Origin: Alistipes sp. UBA934
Lineage (GTDB): Bacteria; Bacteroidota; Bacteroidia; Bacteroidales; Rikenellaceae
Assembly (NCBI GenBank): GCA_002293535.1
Contig: DBDK01000001.1
Coordinates: 32,379 to 96,378, forward strand
Direction of reading: 5' to 3'
DNA: 64,000 nt
Shown: positions 50,179-59,670 of the stretch, piece by piece
Numbering within the stretch: position 1 is the first letter of the stretch
Layout: each line of letters starts with the position of its first letter
Position numbers and translations under genes: made by a program
The notes under the pieces: model-generated
The model's database searches: none
Told to the model about the DNA's origin: nothing
What the model saw: the letters and a program-made list of their open reading frames with translations, nothing else

Positions 50179-52092
50179 ATGATTTCAGTCGATAATATAA
50201 CAGTTAGCTACGGTGGTTGGGATTTGTTTTCCGAGGTTTCCCTCCTCGTCAATCCACGCGATCGCATCGGCCTTGTGGGCAAGAATGGCGCCGGTAAGAC
50301 CACCCTGCTCAAGATCATAAACGGCGAACAGGCTCCCACTTCGGGGGTTGTGTCGTCCAGTGCAGGCGAAACCATCGGCTATCTTCCTCAACAGATGAAG
50401 GTTGCGGACACCACTTCGCTCGTCGAGGAGACTGCCAAAGCCTTTTCCGAGGTATTGGCTCTCGAAGTCGAGATCGCCGACATAAACGAGCAACTGGCCA
50501 TTCGCACCGATTATGAGAGTGAGGACTATGAGTCTCTGCTTCACCGTCTCAACGACGCTACCGATCGCTATCACATCCTTGGCGGCGAGACCCGCGAGGC
50601 CGATATCGAGCGTACTCTTCTCGGTCTTGGTTTTCGTCGTGAGGATTTCGGACGCCCCACTCGCGAGTTCAGCGGTGGTTGGCGTATGCGTATCGAGCTG
50701 GCTAAGTTGCTGTTAGCCCGCCCCAGCGTCTTTCTTTTGGACGAACCCACCAACCATCTCGACATCGAGAGTATTCAGTGGCTCGAAGGCTATCTTCGTG
50801 ACTATCAGGGTGCTGTTGTGGTCATCTCTCACGACCGCGCATTCCTTGACAACGTCACCAACCGCACTGTCGAAATCTCTCTCGGCAAGCTCTACGACTA
50901 CAAAGTGCCTTACAGTAAGTATGTTGAGCTTAGACGCGAACGACGCGAGCAGCAGATGGCGGCGTATGAAAATCAGCGAAAAATGATCGAAAAAACCGAG
51001 GAGTTCATCGAGAAATTTCGCTACAAGCCTACCAAATCAAATCAGGTTCAGTCTCGCGTCAAACAGCTCGAAAAGCTTGAGCGTCTGGAGGTTGATGAGG
51101 AGGATCAATCCACCCTCAACATCAAGTTTCCGCCTGCACCCCGCTCCGGCCAGATCGTCACAGAGATCAAACAGGTGGGCAAAACTTTCCCTCCAAGAGA
51201 CAGTAGCACCCTTCCCAAGCACGTCTTTTCCGGCGCCGATTTCACCATCGAGCGCGGCGAAAAGATCGCTCTTGTAGGGCGTAACGGCGAGGGCAAAACT
51301 ACTCTCGCGCGTATGCTCATCGGCGAACTCGAACCCACCGAAGGCAGCATCCGTGTCGGCGCTAACGTGAACATCGGCTATTATGCTCAAAATCAGGACG
51401 ATTTGATGAACGGCGAGGGCACAGTTTTCGACACTCTCGACCGCGTCGCCGTAGGTGACATCCGTGCCCGTCTTCGCGACATTCTCGGCGCTTTCCTATT
51501 TCGTGGTGACGATATCGACAAGAAAGTCAAAGTGTTATCCGGCGGCGAGCGTTCTCGTCTTGCGATGGCTCGCTTGATGTTGGAACCATATAATTTGCTT
51601 GTGCTCGATGAGCCTACCAACCATATGGATATGCGCTCGAAGGACATTCTCAAGCGCGCTCTTATGCGTTATGACGGTACTGTCGTCGTCGTTTCCCACG
51701 ACCGTGAATTCCTTGATGGTCTGATAGATAAGGTCTATGAGTTTCGCGATGGCGGCGTCCGTGAGTACCTTGGCGACATCTGGTATTTCCTTGAAAAACG
51801 CAAACTCGAAAGCCTTAAGGAGGTAGAAATAAAAGCTCCTTCCACCAGCAAACCCGCAAGACCTTCGATCGCTTCGCCTAACGGTCGCGAGGATTACGAA
51901 CGCCGTAAAGAGGTCGAAAAGGCCCGCCGCAAGCTCGAAACCGCTATCTCCAAAGCTGAGACAAGGATCGCCGAACTCGAAGCTCAGTTAGCTGTAAATC
52001 AGGATTATACACAGTATCCCGAACTTCAAAAACAGCTTGCTCACGAGATGCACGAATGGGAAAAACTAAATTACGAACTCGATATATTATGA
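50179..52092 (+). CDS. ABC-F family ATPase
   Basis: 637 residues, two tandem ATP-binding domains and no membrane segment. Walker A sites VGKNGAGKTTLLKI (~35) and VGRNGEGKTTLARM (~370), signatures FSGGWRMR and LSGGERSR, and a charged inter-domain linker (YENQRKMIEKTEEFIEKFRY) as in ribosome-acting EttA/Uup-type proteins. The C-terminal coiled coil (RRKLETAISKAETRIAELEA) matches the Uup/YheS type. Overlaps rlmB as ATGA. Confidence 0.92.
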   Translation: MISVDNITVSYGGWDLFSEVSLLVNPRDRIGLVGKNGAGKTTLLKIINGEQAPTSGVVSSSAGETIGYLPQQMKVADTTSLVEETAKAFSEVLALEVEIADINEQLAIRTDYESEDYESLLHRLNDATDRYHILGGETREADIERTLLGLGFRREDFGRPTREFSGGWRMRIELAKLLLARPSVFLLDEPTNHLDIESIQWLEGYLRDYQGAVVVISHDRAFLDNVTNRTVEISLGKLYDYKVPYSKYVELRRERREQQMAAYENQRKMIEKTEEFIEKFRYKPTKSNQVQSRVKQLEKLERLEVDEEDQSTLNIKFPPAPRSGQIVTEIKQVGKTFPPRDSSTLPKHVFSGADFTIERGEKIALVGRNGEGKTTLARMLIGELEPTEGSIRVGANVNIGYYAQNQDDLMNGEGTVFDTLDRVAVGDIRARLRDILGAFLFRGDDIDKKVKVLSGGERSRLAMARLMLEPYNLLVLDEPTNHMDMRSKDILKRALMRYDGTVVVVSHDREFLDGLIDKVYEFRDGGVREYLGDIWYFLEKRKLESLKEVEIKAPSTSKPARPSIASPNGREDYERRKEVEKARRKLETAISKAETRIAELEAQLAVNQDYTQYPELQKQLAHEMHEWEKLNYELDIL

Positions 52093-52850
52093 ACAATTTA
52101 ATATTTGGATTAAGGCCCGTCATCGAGGCGATTGAAGCTGGCCGGCAGATAGAAAAAATATACGTCAAGAAAAATGCCGAGGGTGTGCTGCTTGGCGAAC
52201 TTCGCGAGATGGCTCTCGCTCAACACATTCACATTCAGGAGGTCCCCGTTGAAAAACTCGACCGCCTCACCCGTCCTCGGGGCAATGATCGCGGCAATCG
52301 CAATCAAAACCCTAATCATCAGGGCGTTGTGGCTCAAATTTCCGCTATTGTTTATGCCGACATCGACGAAATTTTGGCCGCCATCCCCGAAAACACACCC
52401 GGCCTCGTGGTGGTTTTCGACGGTGTGACCGATGTTCGCAACTTCGGTGGCATAGCACGTACAGCTGAATGCGCTGGTGCTCACGGACTTATCGTGCCGA
52501 TGAAGAATGCCGCACCTGTCAATGCCGACGCTTTGAAGGCTTCTGCAGGTGCACTCAACATCATTCCCGTTAGCCGCGTCGGCAGCATTCGTAACACTCT
52601 CAAATTGTTGCAAGCCGAAGGTTTTCAGGTAGTTGCAGCTAACGAGAAAGCATCCTCCAGCCTCTATGACGTCGATTTCACTTCTCCCACCGCCATCGTA
52701 ATGGGCAGCGAGGAGACCGGCATCTCAAAGGAGGTGCTTAAGCTTTGTAACGCTCAGGTATCCATCCCTTTGCGTGGTAAAATAGAGTCACTAAACGTCG
52801 CCGCGGCAGCAGCGGTAATTTTATATGAGGCAGTCAGACAACGCAGTTGA
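52089..52850 (+). CDS. rlmB: 23S rRNA (guanosine-2'-O-)-methyltransferase RlmB-like
   Basis: 253 residues, SPOUT/TrmH family. N-terminal substrate-binding domain (LIFGLRPVIEAIEAGRQIEKIYV), then knot motifs: VVFDGVTDVRNFGGIARTAECAG (motif 1), IVMGSEETGISKEV (motif 2), VSIPLRGKIESLNVAAAAAVILYE (motif 3). Start at 52089 shares ATGA with the ABC-F stop. Its own 3' end overlaps argE by 26 nt. Confidence 0.94.
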   Translation: MNNLIFGLRPVIEAIEAGRQIEKIYVKKNAEGVLLGELREMALAQHIHIQEVPVEKLDRLTRPRGNDRGNRNQNPNHQGVVAQISAIVYADIDEILAAIPENTPGLVVVFDGVTDVRNFGGIARTAECAGAHGLIVPMKNAAPVNADALKASAGALNIIPVSRVGSIRNTLKLLQAEGFQVVAANEKASSSLYDVDFTSPTAIVMGSEETGISKEVLKLCNAQVSIPLRGKIESLNVAAAAAVILYEAVRQRS

Positions 52851-53955
52851 GCTTTTGCAGGCTCTGGTTCGCACTCCTTCCTTTAGTCGCCAGGAGAGTG
52901 CAACTGCATCTATTCTCGCCAACTGGCTGAATGACAAAGTGATGGATGGATCCACAGAGGCCGTACATCGCTCTGGCAACAACATCTGGGTTCGCAATTT
53001 CCATTTCGACCCCACCAAGCCTACGATCCTGCTCTGTTCCCATCACGACACTGTCCCTCCTACGCCGGCTTGGACGCGCGATCCATTTGACGGAGCCATC
53101 GAGGACGAGCCGACAAACCACTGCGGGGCCCGACTTTTCGGTCTCGGCAGCAACGATGCGGGTGCAAGCGTGGTCTCTTTGGCAGCGGCATTTCGTCATT
53201 TTTACGAATGTAAAGATCTCAAATACAATCTTATACTTGCGCTGGTCGCTGAGGAGGAGATCAGCGGTGCGGGCGGTATTCGCAGCATTCTGCCTGAACT
53301 TGGGCTGACAAACTCGGCGCGCGCAGATGAAAACGCCACCAACCATCCGGCCGACTTCGCCATTGTGGGCGAGCCGACGGGAATGCAACTCGCTGTGGCT
53401 GAGAAGGGCTTGCTGGTTTTGGATTGTACTGCTCACGGTCGTGCCGGTCACGCCGCACGTGATGAGGGCGATAACGCTATCTATCACGCTCTAAATGATA
53501 TAGACTGGTTTCGCAATTTTCGTTTTCCGCGTAAGAGCGACTTTTTTGGCGATGTGAAGATGAGCATCACGATGATTTCTGCCGGTACTGCCCACAACGT
53601 CATCCCCTCGGAATGCAAATTTGTCGTGGATGTGCGTGTTACCGAGCAATATACGAACGAAGAAGTACTTCAAATCATCCGCGAGAACGTCCGCAGTGAC
53701 GTCCAACCTCGTTCGATGCATTTGCGATCTTCTTCGATCGATCATAATCATCCCATTGTACTGGCCGGTAAAGCACTGGGACTCACTACCTTCGGCTCGC
53801 CGACCACTTCCGATCAGGTGGCGCTTTCCATCCCCTCGGTTAAGATCGGTCCCGGCCAAAGTGCGCGCTCCCATAGTGCCGACGAATACGTCGAGCTGGC
53901 TGAGGTCGAGCAGGGTATAGATCTGTATATAAAACTGTTAGATAAGATATTATGA
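52825..53955 (+). CDS. argE: M20-family N-acyl-ornithine deacylase (ArgE/DapE type)
   Basis: 376 residues. LLCSHHDTVP supplies the first zinc ligands, GLGSNDAGASVVSLAAAF the bridging Asp, ALVAEEEISG the catalytic Glu, FAIVGEPTGMQLAVAEKG and the dimerisation lid follow, and the C-terminal histidine lies in RSHSADEYVE. Next to argH, so it most likely releases ornithine; Bacteroidales of this pathway are known to use N-succinyl rather than N-acetyl intermediates. ATGA overlap with argH. Confidence 0.88.
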   Translation: MRQSDNAVELLQALVRTPSFSRQESATASILANWLNDKVMDGSTEAVHRSGNNIWVRNFHFDPTKPTILLCSHHDTVPPTPAWTRDPFDGAIEDEPTNHCGARLFGLGSNDAGASVVSLAAAFRHFYECKDLKYNLILALVAEEEISGAGGIRSILPELGLTNSARADENATNHPADFAIVGEPTGMQLAVAEKGLLVLDCTAHGRAGHAARDEGDNAIYHALNDIDWFRNFRFPRKSDFFGDVKMSITMISAGTAHNVIPSECKFVVDVRVTEQYTNEEVLQIIRENVRSDVQPRSMHLRSSSIDHNHPIVLAGKALGLTTFGSPTTSDQVALSIPSVKIGPGQSARSHSADEYVELAEVEQGIDLYIKLLDKIL

Positions 53956-55310
53956 AACTTTGGCAGAAAAACAAGCCCACCGACCCCGTAGCAAACGAGG
54001 CTTATGCACTCAAAAAAGTCGAGAAATTCACTGTCGGTCGTGATCGTGAAATGGATTTGCTTCTGGCCGAGGCGGATATACTTGGTTCTCTTGCACATAC
54101 CCGAATGCTGGAGACCATCGACCTGCTCACTCAGGACGAACTCACAGCCATTCAAAAAGAGCTGAAAAACATTCTCGGCGAAATTCGGCGTGGTAATTTT
54201 GCAATCGCACCGGACACGGAGGATGTCCATTCGCAAATCGAGAACCAGCTTACGGAAAAACTCGGCGATGTGGGTAAGAAAATTCACTCCGGTCGCTCAC
54301 GTAACGATCAGGTATTGGTAGACTTACGTATTTTTATTCGCCGTGAGATTATTGCGATCGTTCGCGCTACCAAGCAGCTTTTCGACCGTCTTCAGGCTCT
54401 CTCCGAGCAGCACAAGGACACTCTGATGCCCGGCTACACCCATCTGCAGGTCGCTATGCCTTCGTCTTTCGGCCTTTGGTTCGGGGCTTATGCCGAAAGT
54501 TTAGTCGATGATCTTCAGCTTGTTATGGCTGCTTGGCGCATCACAAATCGCAACCCCCTTGGGTCGGCAGCCGGCTATGGTTCGTCGTTCCCGCTCGACC
54601 GCGAGATGACCACTCGACTGCTGGGTTTCGATTCGACGGACTACAACGTCGTCTATGCTCAGATGGGGCGCGGTAAGACCGAACGTATTGTTGCTCAGGC
54701 GATTTCGTCACTCGCTGCAACTATCGGACGATTTGCGATGGACAATACTATGTTTCTTTCTCAAAACTTCGGCTTCATCTCATATCCCGACCATTTGACG
54801 ACCGGTTCGAGCATTATGCCCCACAAAAAAAACCCCGACGTTTGGGAGATCACGCGGGGACGGTGTAACATTTTGCAGGCGCTTCCCGGTACGATCGCGA
54901 TGCTGACCACCAATCTTCCGCTCGGATATAACCGTGATCTACAGTTGCTTAAGGAGGTGCTATTCCCTGCTCTTCAAGACATTGAGGATGTACTTACGAT
55001 GGCGGATTATATGTTGGCTCACGTTAGCGTCAATACCAATATCCTCGACGACCCTAAATACGCCTATCTGTTCAGTGTAGAGAGTGTTAATGCGTTAGTT
55101 CTGCAGGGCGTGCCGTTTCGCGATGCATATCGTCAGGTCGGGGTTCAAATCGAGGCTGGCGAGTTCAAACCCGCATACCAGGTTCACCACACTCACCTCG
55201 GCAGCATCGGCAACCTCGCAACCAAACAGATTTCCACTCTGATGGACAATATCCTTTCTCAGTTTGAGTTTGATAAGGTAGAAAAAGCCGAAAAACAACT
55301 CAGTGACTAA
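53952..55310 (+). CDS. argH: Argininosuccinate lyase
   Basis: 452 residues; last step of arginine synthesis. Fumarase/aspartase superfamily: SGRSRNDQVLVDLRIFIR, MPGYTHLQVAMPSSFG, NRNPLGSAAGYGSSFPLDRE and the signature GSSIMPHKKNPDVWE. Shares ATGA with argE and overlaps the next gene by 8 nt. Confidence 0.97.
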   Translation: MKLWQKNKPTDPVANEAYALKKVEKFTVGRDREMDLLLAEADILGSLAHTRMLETIDLLTQDELTAIQKELKNILGEIRRGNFAIAPDTEDVHSQIENQLTEKLGDVGKKIHSGRSRNDQVLVDLRIFIRREIIAIVRATKQLFDRLQALSEQHKDTLMPGYTHLQVAMPSSFGLWFGAYAESLVDDLQLVMAAWRITNRNPLGSAAGYGSSFPLDREMTTRLLGFDSTDYNVVYAQMGRGKTERIVAQAISSLAATIGRFAMDNTMFLSQNFGFISYPDHLTTGSSIMPHKKNPDVWEITRGRCNILQALPGTIAMLTTNLPLGYNRDLQLLKEVLFPALQDIEDVLTMADYMLAHVSVNTNILDDPKYAYLFSVESVNALVLQGVPFRDAYRQVGVQIEAGEFKPAYQVHHTHLGSIGNLATKQISTLMDNILSQFEFDKVEKAEKQLSD

Positions 55311-55866
55311 AACCATACTCCATCCCACTTTAGGCGAAATAACCCTGTCGCGCACGCGGCGGGCTGTACGTATCGCGCTAAGTGTCAGGCCAAACGGCTC
55401 TGTACGATTATCCTTTCCGTCGTGGGTAACTCAGGGAAGGGCACTCCGATTTTTGGAGGAGAAACACGATTGGGTTGCCGAGAATCGTCGAAAAATGGCG
55501 GAAAAATATCCCTCCGCCGCAACACCACTATCGCAACCCAGCAAGGAACTCAGGGATGAGGCTAAAGTCGTTATCCCTCAGATGGTTGCTCGCCTTGCCG
55601 ATCTGCACGGATTTAAGTTCGGTGCAGTCCGCATCAAAAACACCCGTAGTCGCTGGGGTAGTTGCACGGCAAAAAATGACATCAATCTATCTATCTCGCT
55701 TATGCACCTCCCGTCCCATTTGGCCGAATACATTGTGCTTCACGAGCTTTGCCACACCGTCCACAAGAATCACTCCGCGCGATTTCACGCCCTTTTAGAT
55801 CGCGTCACCGGCGGCCGCGACAAATCTCTTAGTCGAGAGCTAAGATCCTACCGTCCGGGCATATAA
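55303..55866 (+). CDS. YgjP-like metallopeptidase-domain protein (DUF45)
   Basis: 187 residues. VRIKNTRSRWGSCTAKNDINLS, then the zinc motif HELCHTVHKNHSARF (HExxH plus downstream His), as in the YgjP/DUF45 family, which includes a UTP pyrophosphatase and M48-like proteins. Starts with GTG inside the end of argH (overlap 8 nt). Last gene of the rpe operon; 8 nt from the convergent lptD. Confidence 0.88.
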   Translation: MTKTILHPTLGEITLSRTRRAVRIALSVRPNGSVRLSFPSWVTQGRALRFLEEKHDWVAENRRKMAEKYPSAATPLSQPSKELRDEAKVVIPQMVARLADLHGFKFGAVRIKNTRSRWGSCTAKNDINLSISLMHLPSHLAEYIVLHELCHTVHKNHSARFHALLDRVTGGRDKSLSRELRSYRPGI

Positions 55867-55874
55867 CGGTATCT

Positions 55875-58634
55875 TTATTCCATCAGATTATCGAACTTGC
55901 TGCTTTGCTTGTCGTACTTTATGTCTGCCAGCATTCCGCTCAGCACGCCGATGTGGAACTGGTAGCTCTTCATTTGTCCCATCGGTATCCACTGAAAACT
56001 CATACTCCAGCAGTGCAGGTTTCTGGTAAGGTTGATCTGCATCGGGGTAAACTTTCGCCGCGCTATGTCGAACCCGCCGTTGAAATTCACTCCCCATTTT
56101 CCAGTCAGAGTCACACTTCCCTGAAAACCAAGCGTTTGAGTTATCCGGGATTCTAACCCGTTATTATCGTAGCTGACCGAATAATTGAACCCGAAGTTCC
56201 ACGGTATCGAAAAGTCGTAGTAGCTCGACACCATATATTGCCGTCGGGTCGCAGGATCGAGGTTCACACTGTGATCGAAAGGATTGGAGTATGCCGCCAC
56301 ATAGGCGCCGCTGTTAATGTCGTTCATCGCAGGTTGCGACCCTTCGCGCGAGTTGAACGTGTAGCCAAATGACCACCCTGTTCTCATTATTCGCCCGAAT
56401 TTCCCTTTCCCTATCGCGAATTTATCGACTTCCACGGCCGTTCCTCCCACATCTACGACCTGGTATGGGCTCCACGTGGCGTTTAGTTGTATCGCAAAGT
56501 TTTTGAATATCTCGCCAGTACGTAGCGTCAGATTTATCGGCGATAGCTTCATCGAGTCGAGCAGGAAATTGTACGATCCGGATGCCGAGAGTTGTTCTAT
56601 GATCGGTATTTTCTTTATCTCCGTTGTATCGCGCCTGCTTCGTACCTTTGCTTCGATCTGATTGGATAGCGAAAAGTCTATCGAGGCTCTCGGCATTCCC
56701 ACGCTTCCTCTCGGTGAGCCGACGTAATAATTGGGATTTTGTACGATCGTTCCCAGCGAGTCTCTCTGATAGTAATCCACGAACCCGTACCTTGGGTTTC
56801 TGAAATCGGGTGCGTATGTAAAGCCGACCGAAGGCGTCAGCACGTGCCGCACAGCCAGCAGTCCGGTTGTTTTTCCCGGCTTTTTCTTAATTTCGTACAT
56901 TCCGTAAACCTTCGTTGAGAACGACCCGCTCGCGTTCCAGTCGTACATTCTGAAGAACCCGAATTCCGGATCGAGCTCCACCACTTTCTTCAACTGGGGA
57001 TCCCACTCGCTCCGTTGTCGTTGAAAGTTCCAGGTTTCGTTGTAGGTGAACGACGGTGCGAAGTTAATATAGCCCAGTAGGTTGAAGGAGGTTTGTATCG
57101 GTATTCTGTGTTGGACACCGTTCTGCATCTTTTCCAGTGTCTCCTTGCTGAACAGGTTGTATTCCTTAGTGTTGGGCGCTGTAGAGTTTTGCGCACTCAT
57201 CGAGTAGCTCATCGTGATCTTTTCGTACCATTTCTCTTTGCCCACCTGCACTTTTCTTTTGAACGGGGCGAACGAGCTCACGCTGAACGAGATATTCGGC
57301 AGTGTTATGGAGATCAGGCTGTCTTTCGAGACCGATGAGTGGCTCATAGAGGCGGTGAAGTTGAGCGTTGTCGAGCCCACCTGCCAGGTTTTTCCGTATG
57401 AGATCGACGAGTTGGTTTGTGTATTCAGATGGTCTGCAAGCGATGTTGTTGCCTGTTGATTGTAACCCGATGTCGAGAAGTTCACGCTTGCCGAGAATGT
57501 CGAGCCTGGGTTTGCTTTGGGGTCTTGTCGGTGCGTCCAGCGCAACTGGAAGTTGCCGTTGTTTTGGTAGTCGGTGCTATTTTTTTCACCCAGTATTGTT
57601 CGTGCATAATTTGCCGTAAAGGTGCCGGAAAACTTGTATCGCTTTATGTAGGTCGTGTTGGCACCCAGCTCCCACGAACCCAGCGTATAGATCCCTCCTG
57701 TTAGCGCCAGATCGGCATAATCTCCGAATGTAAAATAATAGCCCCCATCTCGCAGATAGAACCCGCGGCGCGACTCTTCGCCATATTTAGGCATAATGAA
57801 TCCCGCTTGCGGCCCGCTCGAAATGGGAAAAAATCCTCCCGGTATCCCCAAAAAGTAGATCGGCACATCTTCCATCACAAAGTACGCCGGCCCTGTTATG
57901 ATCTTCTTTCCAGGAATCACTTTCGCCTTTGTCATCGCGATGTAGAAGTGTGGATGGTCTATGTGGTCGCAGGTCGTGTATTTCGCTCCGGCTATGTTGA
58001 TGGTATTGTCGGCCATTTTTTTCAGGTCTCGCCCCAACAGATATCCCTCCCCGTCCCTGGTCGCAACGTTTTGGATTTTGGCTTTTCGACTGTCCAGATT
58101 GTATGTTATGGTGTCCATCGTGAAGTTCGAGGCACCTTGGATGAACTCCGGACGCGTCATTTTCCCCGTCAGTGTATCCATCGTTCCCACCCCGAAAATC
58201 TCCTTTGTGGCCACATTCATAATCATATGATCGGCCTTGAGGTTGTTATCCTCATATTTCAGGTCTCCCTCTCCATAGATGAATATCAGACGGTTGCGTA
58301 CGTCATACACCAGTGAGTCTCGGCCCTTCCCCACCACCGGTGCCTCCAGAAATGCCTTTCGTGGCGGAGTCGCAGGTCTCAAAACAGTTGCCCCACCTAT
58401 GGTATCTGTCGCAGGCACTGGGAATTCTTGCGCCGGATCTTCAAAAATTTGCAGTCCTTCCCGCGGATAGTTCTCCACTTCGGGTGGTTCTTGGGCAAAA
58501 CCCACCGTACCCGCCACAATGGCGAGCGCCAAAAGCACTGTCGCAACGGGATGTTTTTTTGTTATAATAAAAACTGCTATTTTTGCAGGAGCAAAAGTAG
58601 TGATTATTATGAAGTTTTCCAAGATCGTACTCAT
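55875..58634 (-). CDS. lptD: LPS-assembly protein LptD-like outer-membrane protein
   Basis: About 919 residues from ATG 58634. An N-terminal OstA-like domain (~residues 100-250; LIFIYGEGDLKYEDNNLKADHMIMN, GVGTMDTLTGKM, DSRKAKIQNVATRDGEG) is followed by a long beta-barrel rich in aromatic alternation, ending YDKQSSKFDNLME. It should insert lipopolysaccharide in the outer leaflet. The signal peptide is TKKHPVATVLLALAIVAG, preceded by ~20 odd residues. The promoter-like TACTTTTG at 58592-58599 sits within that extension, so the true start may be a non-canonical ATT (58568) or ATA (58565). Confidence 0.88.
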   Translation of the reverse strand: MSTILENFIIITTFAPAKIAVFIITKKHPVATVLLALAIVAGTVGFAQEPPEVENYPREGLQIFEDPAQEFPVPATDTIGGATVLRPATPPRKAFLEAPVVGKGRDSLVYDVRNRLIFIYGEGDLKYEDNNLKADHMIMNVATKEIFGVGTMDTLTGKMTRPEFIQGASNFTMDTITYNLDSRKAKIQNVATRDGEGYLLGRDLKKMADNTINIAGAKYTTCDHIDHPHFYIAMTKAKVIPGKKIITGPAYFVMEDVPIYFLGIPGGFFPISSGPQAGFIMPKYGEESRRGFYLRDGGYYFTFGDYADLALTGGIYTLGSWELGANTTYIKRYKFSGTFTANYARTILGEKNSTDYQNNGNFQLRWTHRQDPKANPGSTFSASVNFSTSGYNQQATTSLADHLNTQTNSSISYGKTWQVGSTTLNFTASMSHSSVSKDSLISITLPNISFSVSSFAPFKRKVQVGKEKWYEKITMSYSMSAQNSTAPNTKEYNLFSKETLEKMQNGVQHRIPIQTSFNLLGYINFAPSFTYNETWNFQRQRSEWDPQLKKVVELDPEFGFFRMYDWNASGSFSTKVYGMYEIKKKPGKTTGLLAVRHVLTPSVGFTYAPDFRNPRYGFVDYYQRDSLGTIVQNPNYYVGSPRGSVGMPRASIDFSLSNQIEAKVRSRRDTTEIKKIPIIEQLSASGSYNFLLDSMKLSPINLTLRTGEIFKNFAIQLNATWSPYQVVDVGGTAVEVDKFAIGKGKFGRIMRTGWSFGYTFNSREGSQPAMNDINSGAYVAAYSNPFDHSVNLDPATRRQYMVSSYYDFSIPWNFGFNYSVSYDNNGLESRITQTLGFQGSVTLTGKWGVNFNGGFDIARRKFTPMQINLTRNLHCWSMSFQWIPMGQMKSYQFHIGVLSGMLADIKYDKQSSKFDNLME
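58578..58599. promoter_or_regulatory. Overlapping promoters of the amidase operon and lptD
   Basis: Plus-strand TATTTTTG at 58578-58585 (23 nt before ATG 58609) and minus-strand TACTTTTG at 58592-58599. Confidence 0.5.
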
Positions 58635-59670
58635 ATTAGTGTTTCTGTGCACCACTGTTGCCGCACAGACTCCCCGCAAGTTTACGCTCGTCATCGACCC
58701 CGGCCACGGAGGCAAACAACCGGGTGCTGTGAGCGGCAAGTTGCTCGAAAAAGATCTCAATCTTGCCATCGCCCGTCGCTTCGGAAAGTTGGTGGCCGAC
58801 TCTCTGCCCGACGTCAGGGTGATTTACACCCGTTCGGACGATCGCGAGATCGGTCTTGCCCAGCGCGGTGACATTGCCAACAAGGCCAATGCGGACCTGT
58901 TTTTCTCGATCCACACGAACGCTTCGTCCAATCCCGCTGCCAATGGCCACTCGACTTATGTGTTGGGGATGCACAAAAACGAGGACAATCTTCGCGAAGC
59001 TATGCGCGAGAACGAGGTGATCAAGTTCGAGGATGACTATTCGGCCACCTACGAGGGCTTCGACCCTTCGTCGGCCGAGAGTTACATCGTTTTCCAGTTG
59101 ATGCAGTATGCCCATTTCGACCACAGTCTGGCTCTTGCTCGTACAGTGCAAAGGCATTATGCCAAAAACACACCTATGCGCGACCGCGGGGCGGCTCAGG
59201 GAGGATTTCTCGTGCTTTGGAAGCCCGCTATGCCCAGTGTTTTGACCGAGGTAGGCTTTATCAGTAATGCCACCGACCGCGCCTATATCTCTTCTGCCAA
59301 GGGTCAGACTGCAATCGCCTTCTCCCTTTTCGAGGCTTTCAAGGAGTACAAAACCGCACTCCAAACCGAGAACATTGCCGCACTTACACCTGCATCGACC
59401 CCAAAACCTGCCGCAAAACCCGCCGAAAAACCTGCAACCAAGCCTGCCGCACCCACAGTTTCTGCACCTAAGACCACCCCCACAGGAACTTATTACGTTC
59501 AGCTTTTCACCTCTCGCACTAAGGTCACCAAACTCGATACCGGAGTTATCGAACGTCGTATTGATGGCTGGTACAAATATTGCACTGGTCCTTATGCAAC
59601 GCGCGACGAGGCCGTCAGGGCTCGCGACATAGCGCGTAAAAAGTATAAAGACGCATTCATAACACGCTGA
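58609..59670 (+). CDS. N-acetylmuramoyl-L-alanine amidase with SPOR domain
   Basis: 353 residues, periplasmic. Signal MKFSKIVLILVFLCTTVAAQ, then an Amidase_3 domain: LVIDPGHGGKQPGAVS with a zinc His, EKDLNLAIARRFG with the zinc Glu, FFSIHTNAS with the second His, and VLTEVGFISNATDR with the catalytic Glu. A Pro/Ala/Lys linker (~265-300) leads to a SPOR domain (YYVQLFTSRTKVTKL) that binds denuded glycan at division sites. Overlaps mlaD at TGATG. Confidence 0.95.
   Translation: MKFSKIVLILVFLCTTVAAQTPRKFTLVIDPGHGGKQPGAVSGKLLEKDLNLAIARRFGKLVADSLPDVRVIYTRSDDREIGLAQRGDIANKANADLFFSIHTNASSNPAANGHSTYVLGMHKNEDNLREAMRENEVIKFEDDYSATYEGFDPSSAESYIVFQLMQYAHFDHSLALARTVQRHYAKNTPMRDRGAAQGGFLVLWKPAMPSVLTEVGFISNATDRAYISSAKGQTAIAFSLFEAFKEYKTALQTENIAALTPASTPKPAAKPAEKPATKPAAPTVSAPKTTPTGTYYVQLFTSRTKVTKLDTGVIERRIDGWYKYCTGPYATRDEAVRARDIARKKYKDAFITR

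Noticed and set aside
59380..59470. Short Pro/Ala/Lys repeats in the amidase gene
   Set aside because: A low-complexity linker between catalytic and SPOR domains, not a DNA repeat element.
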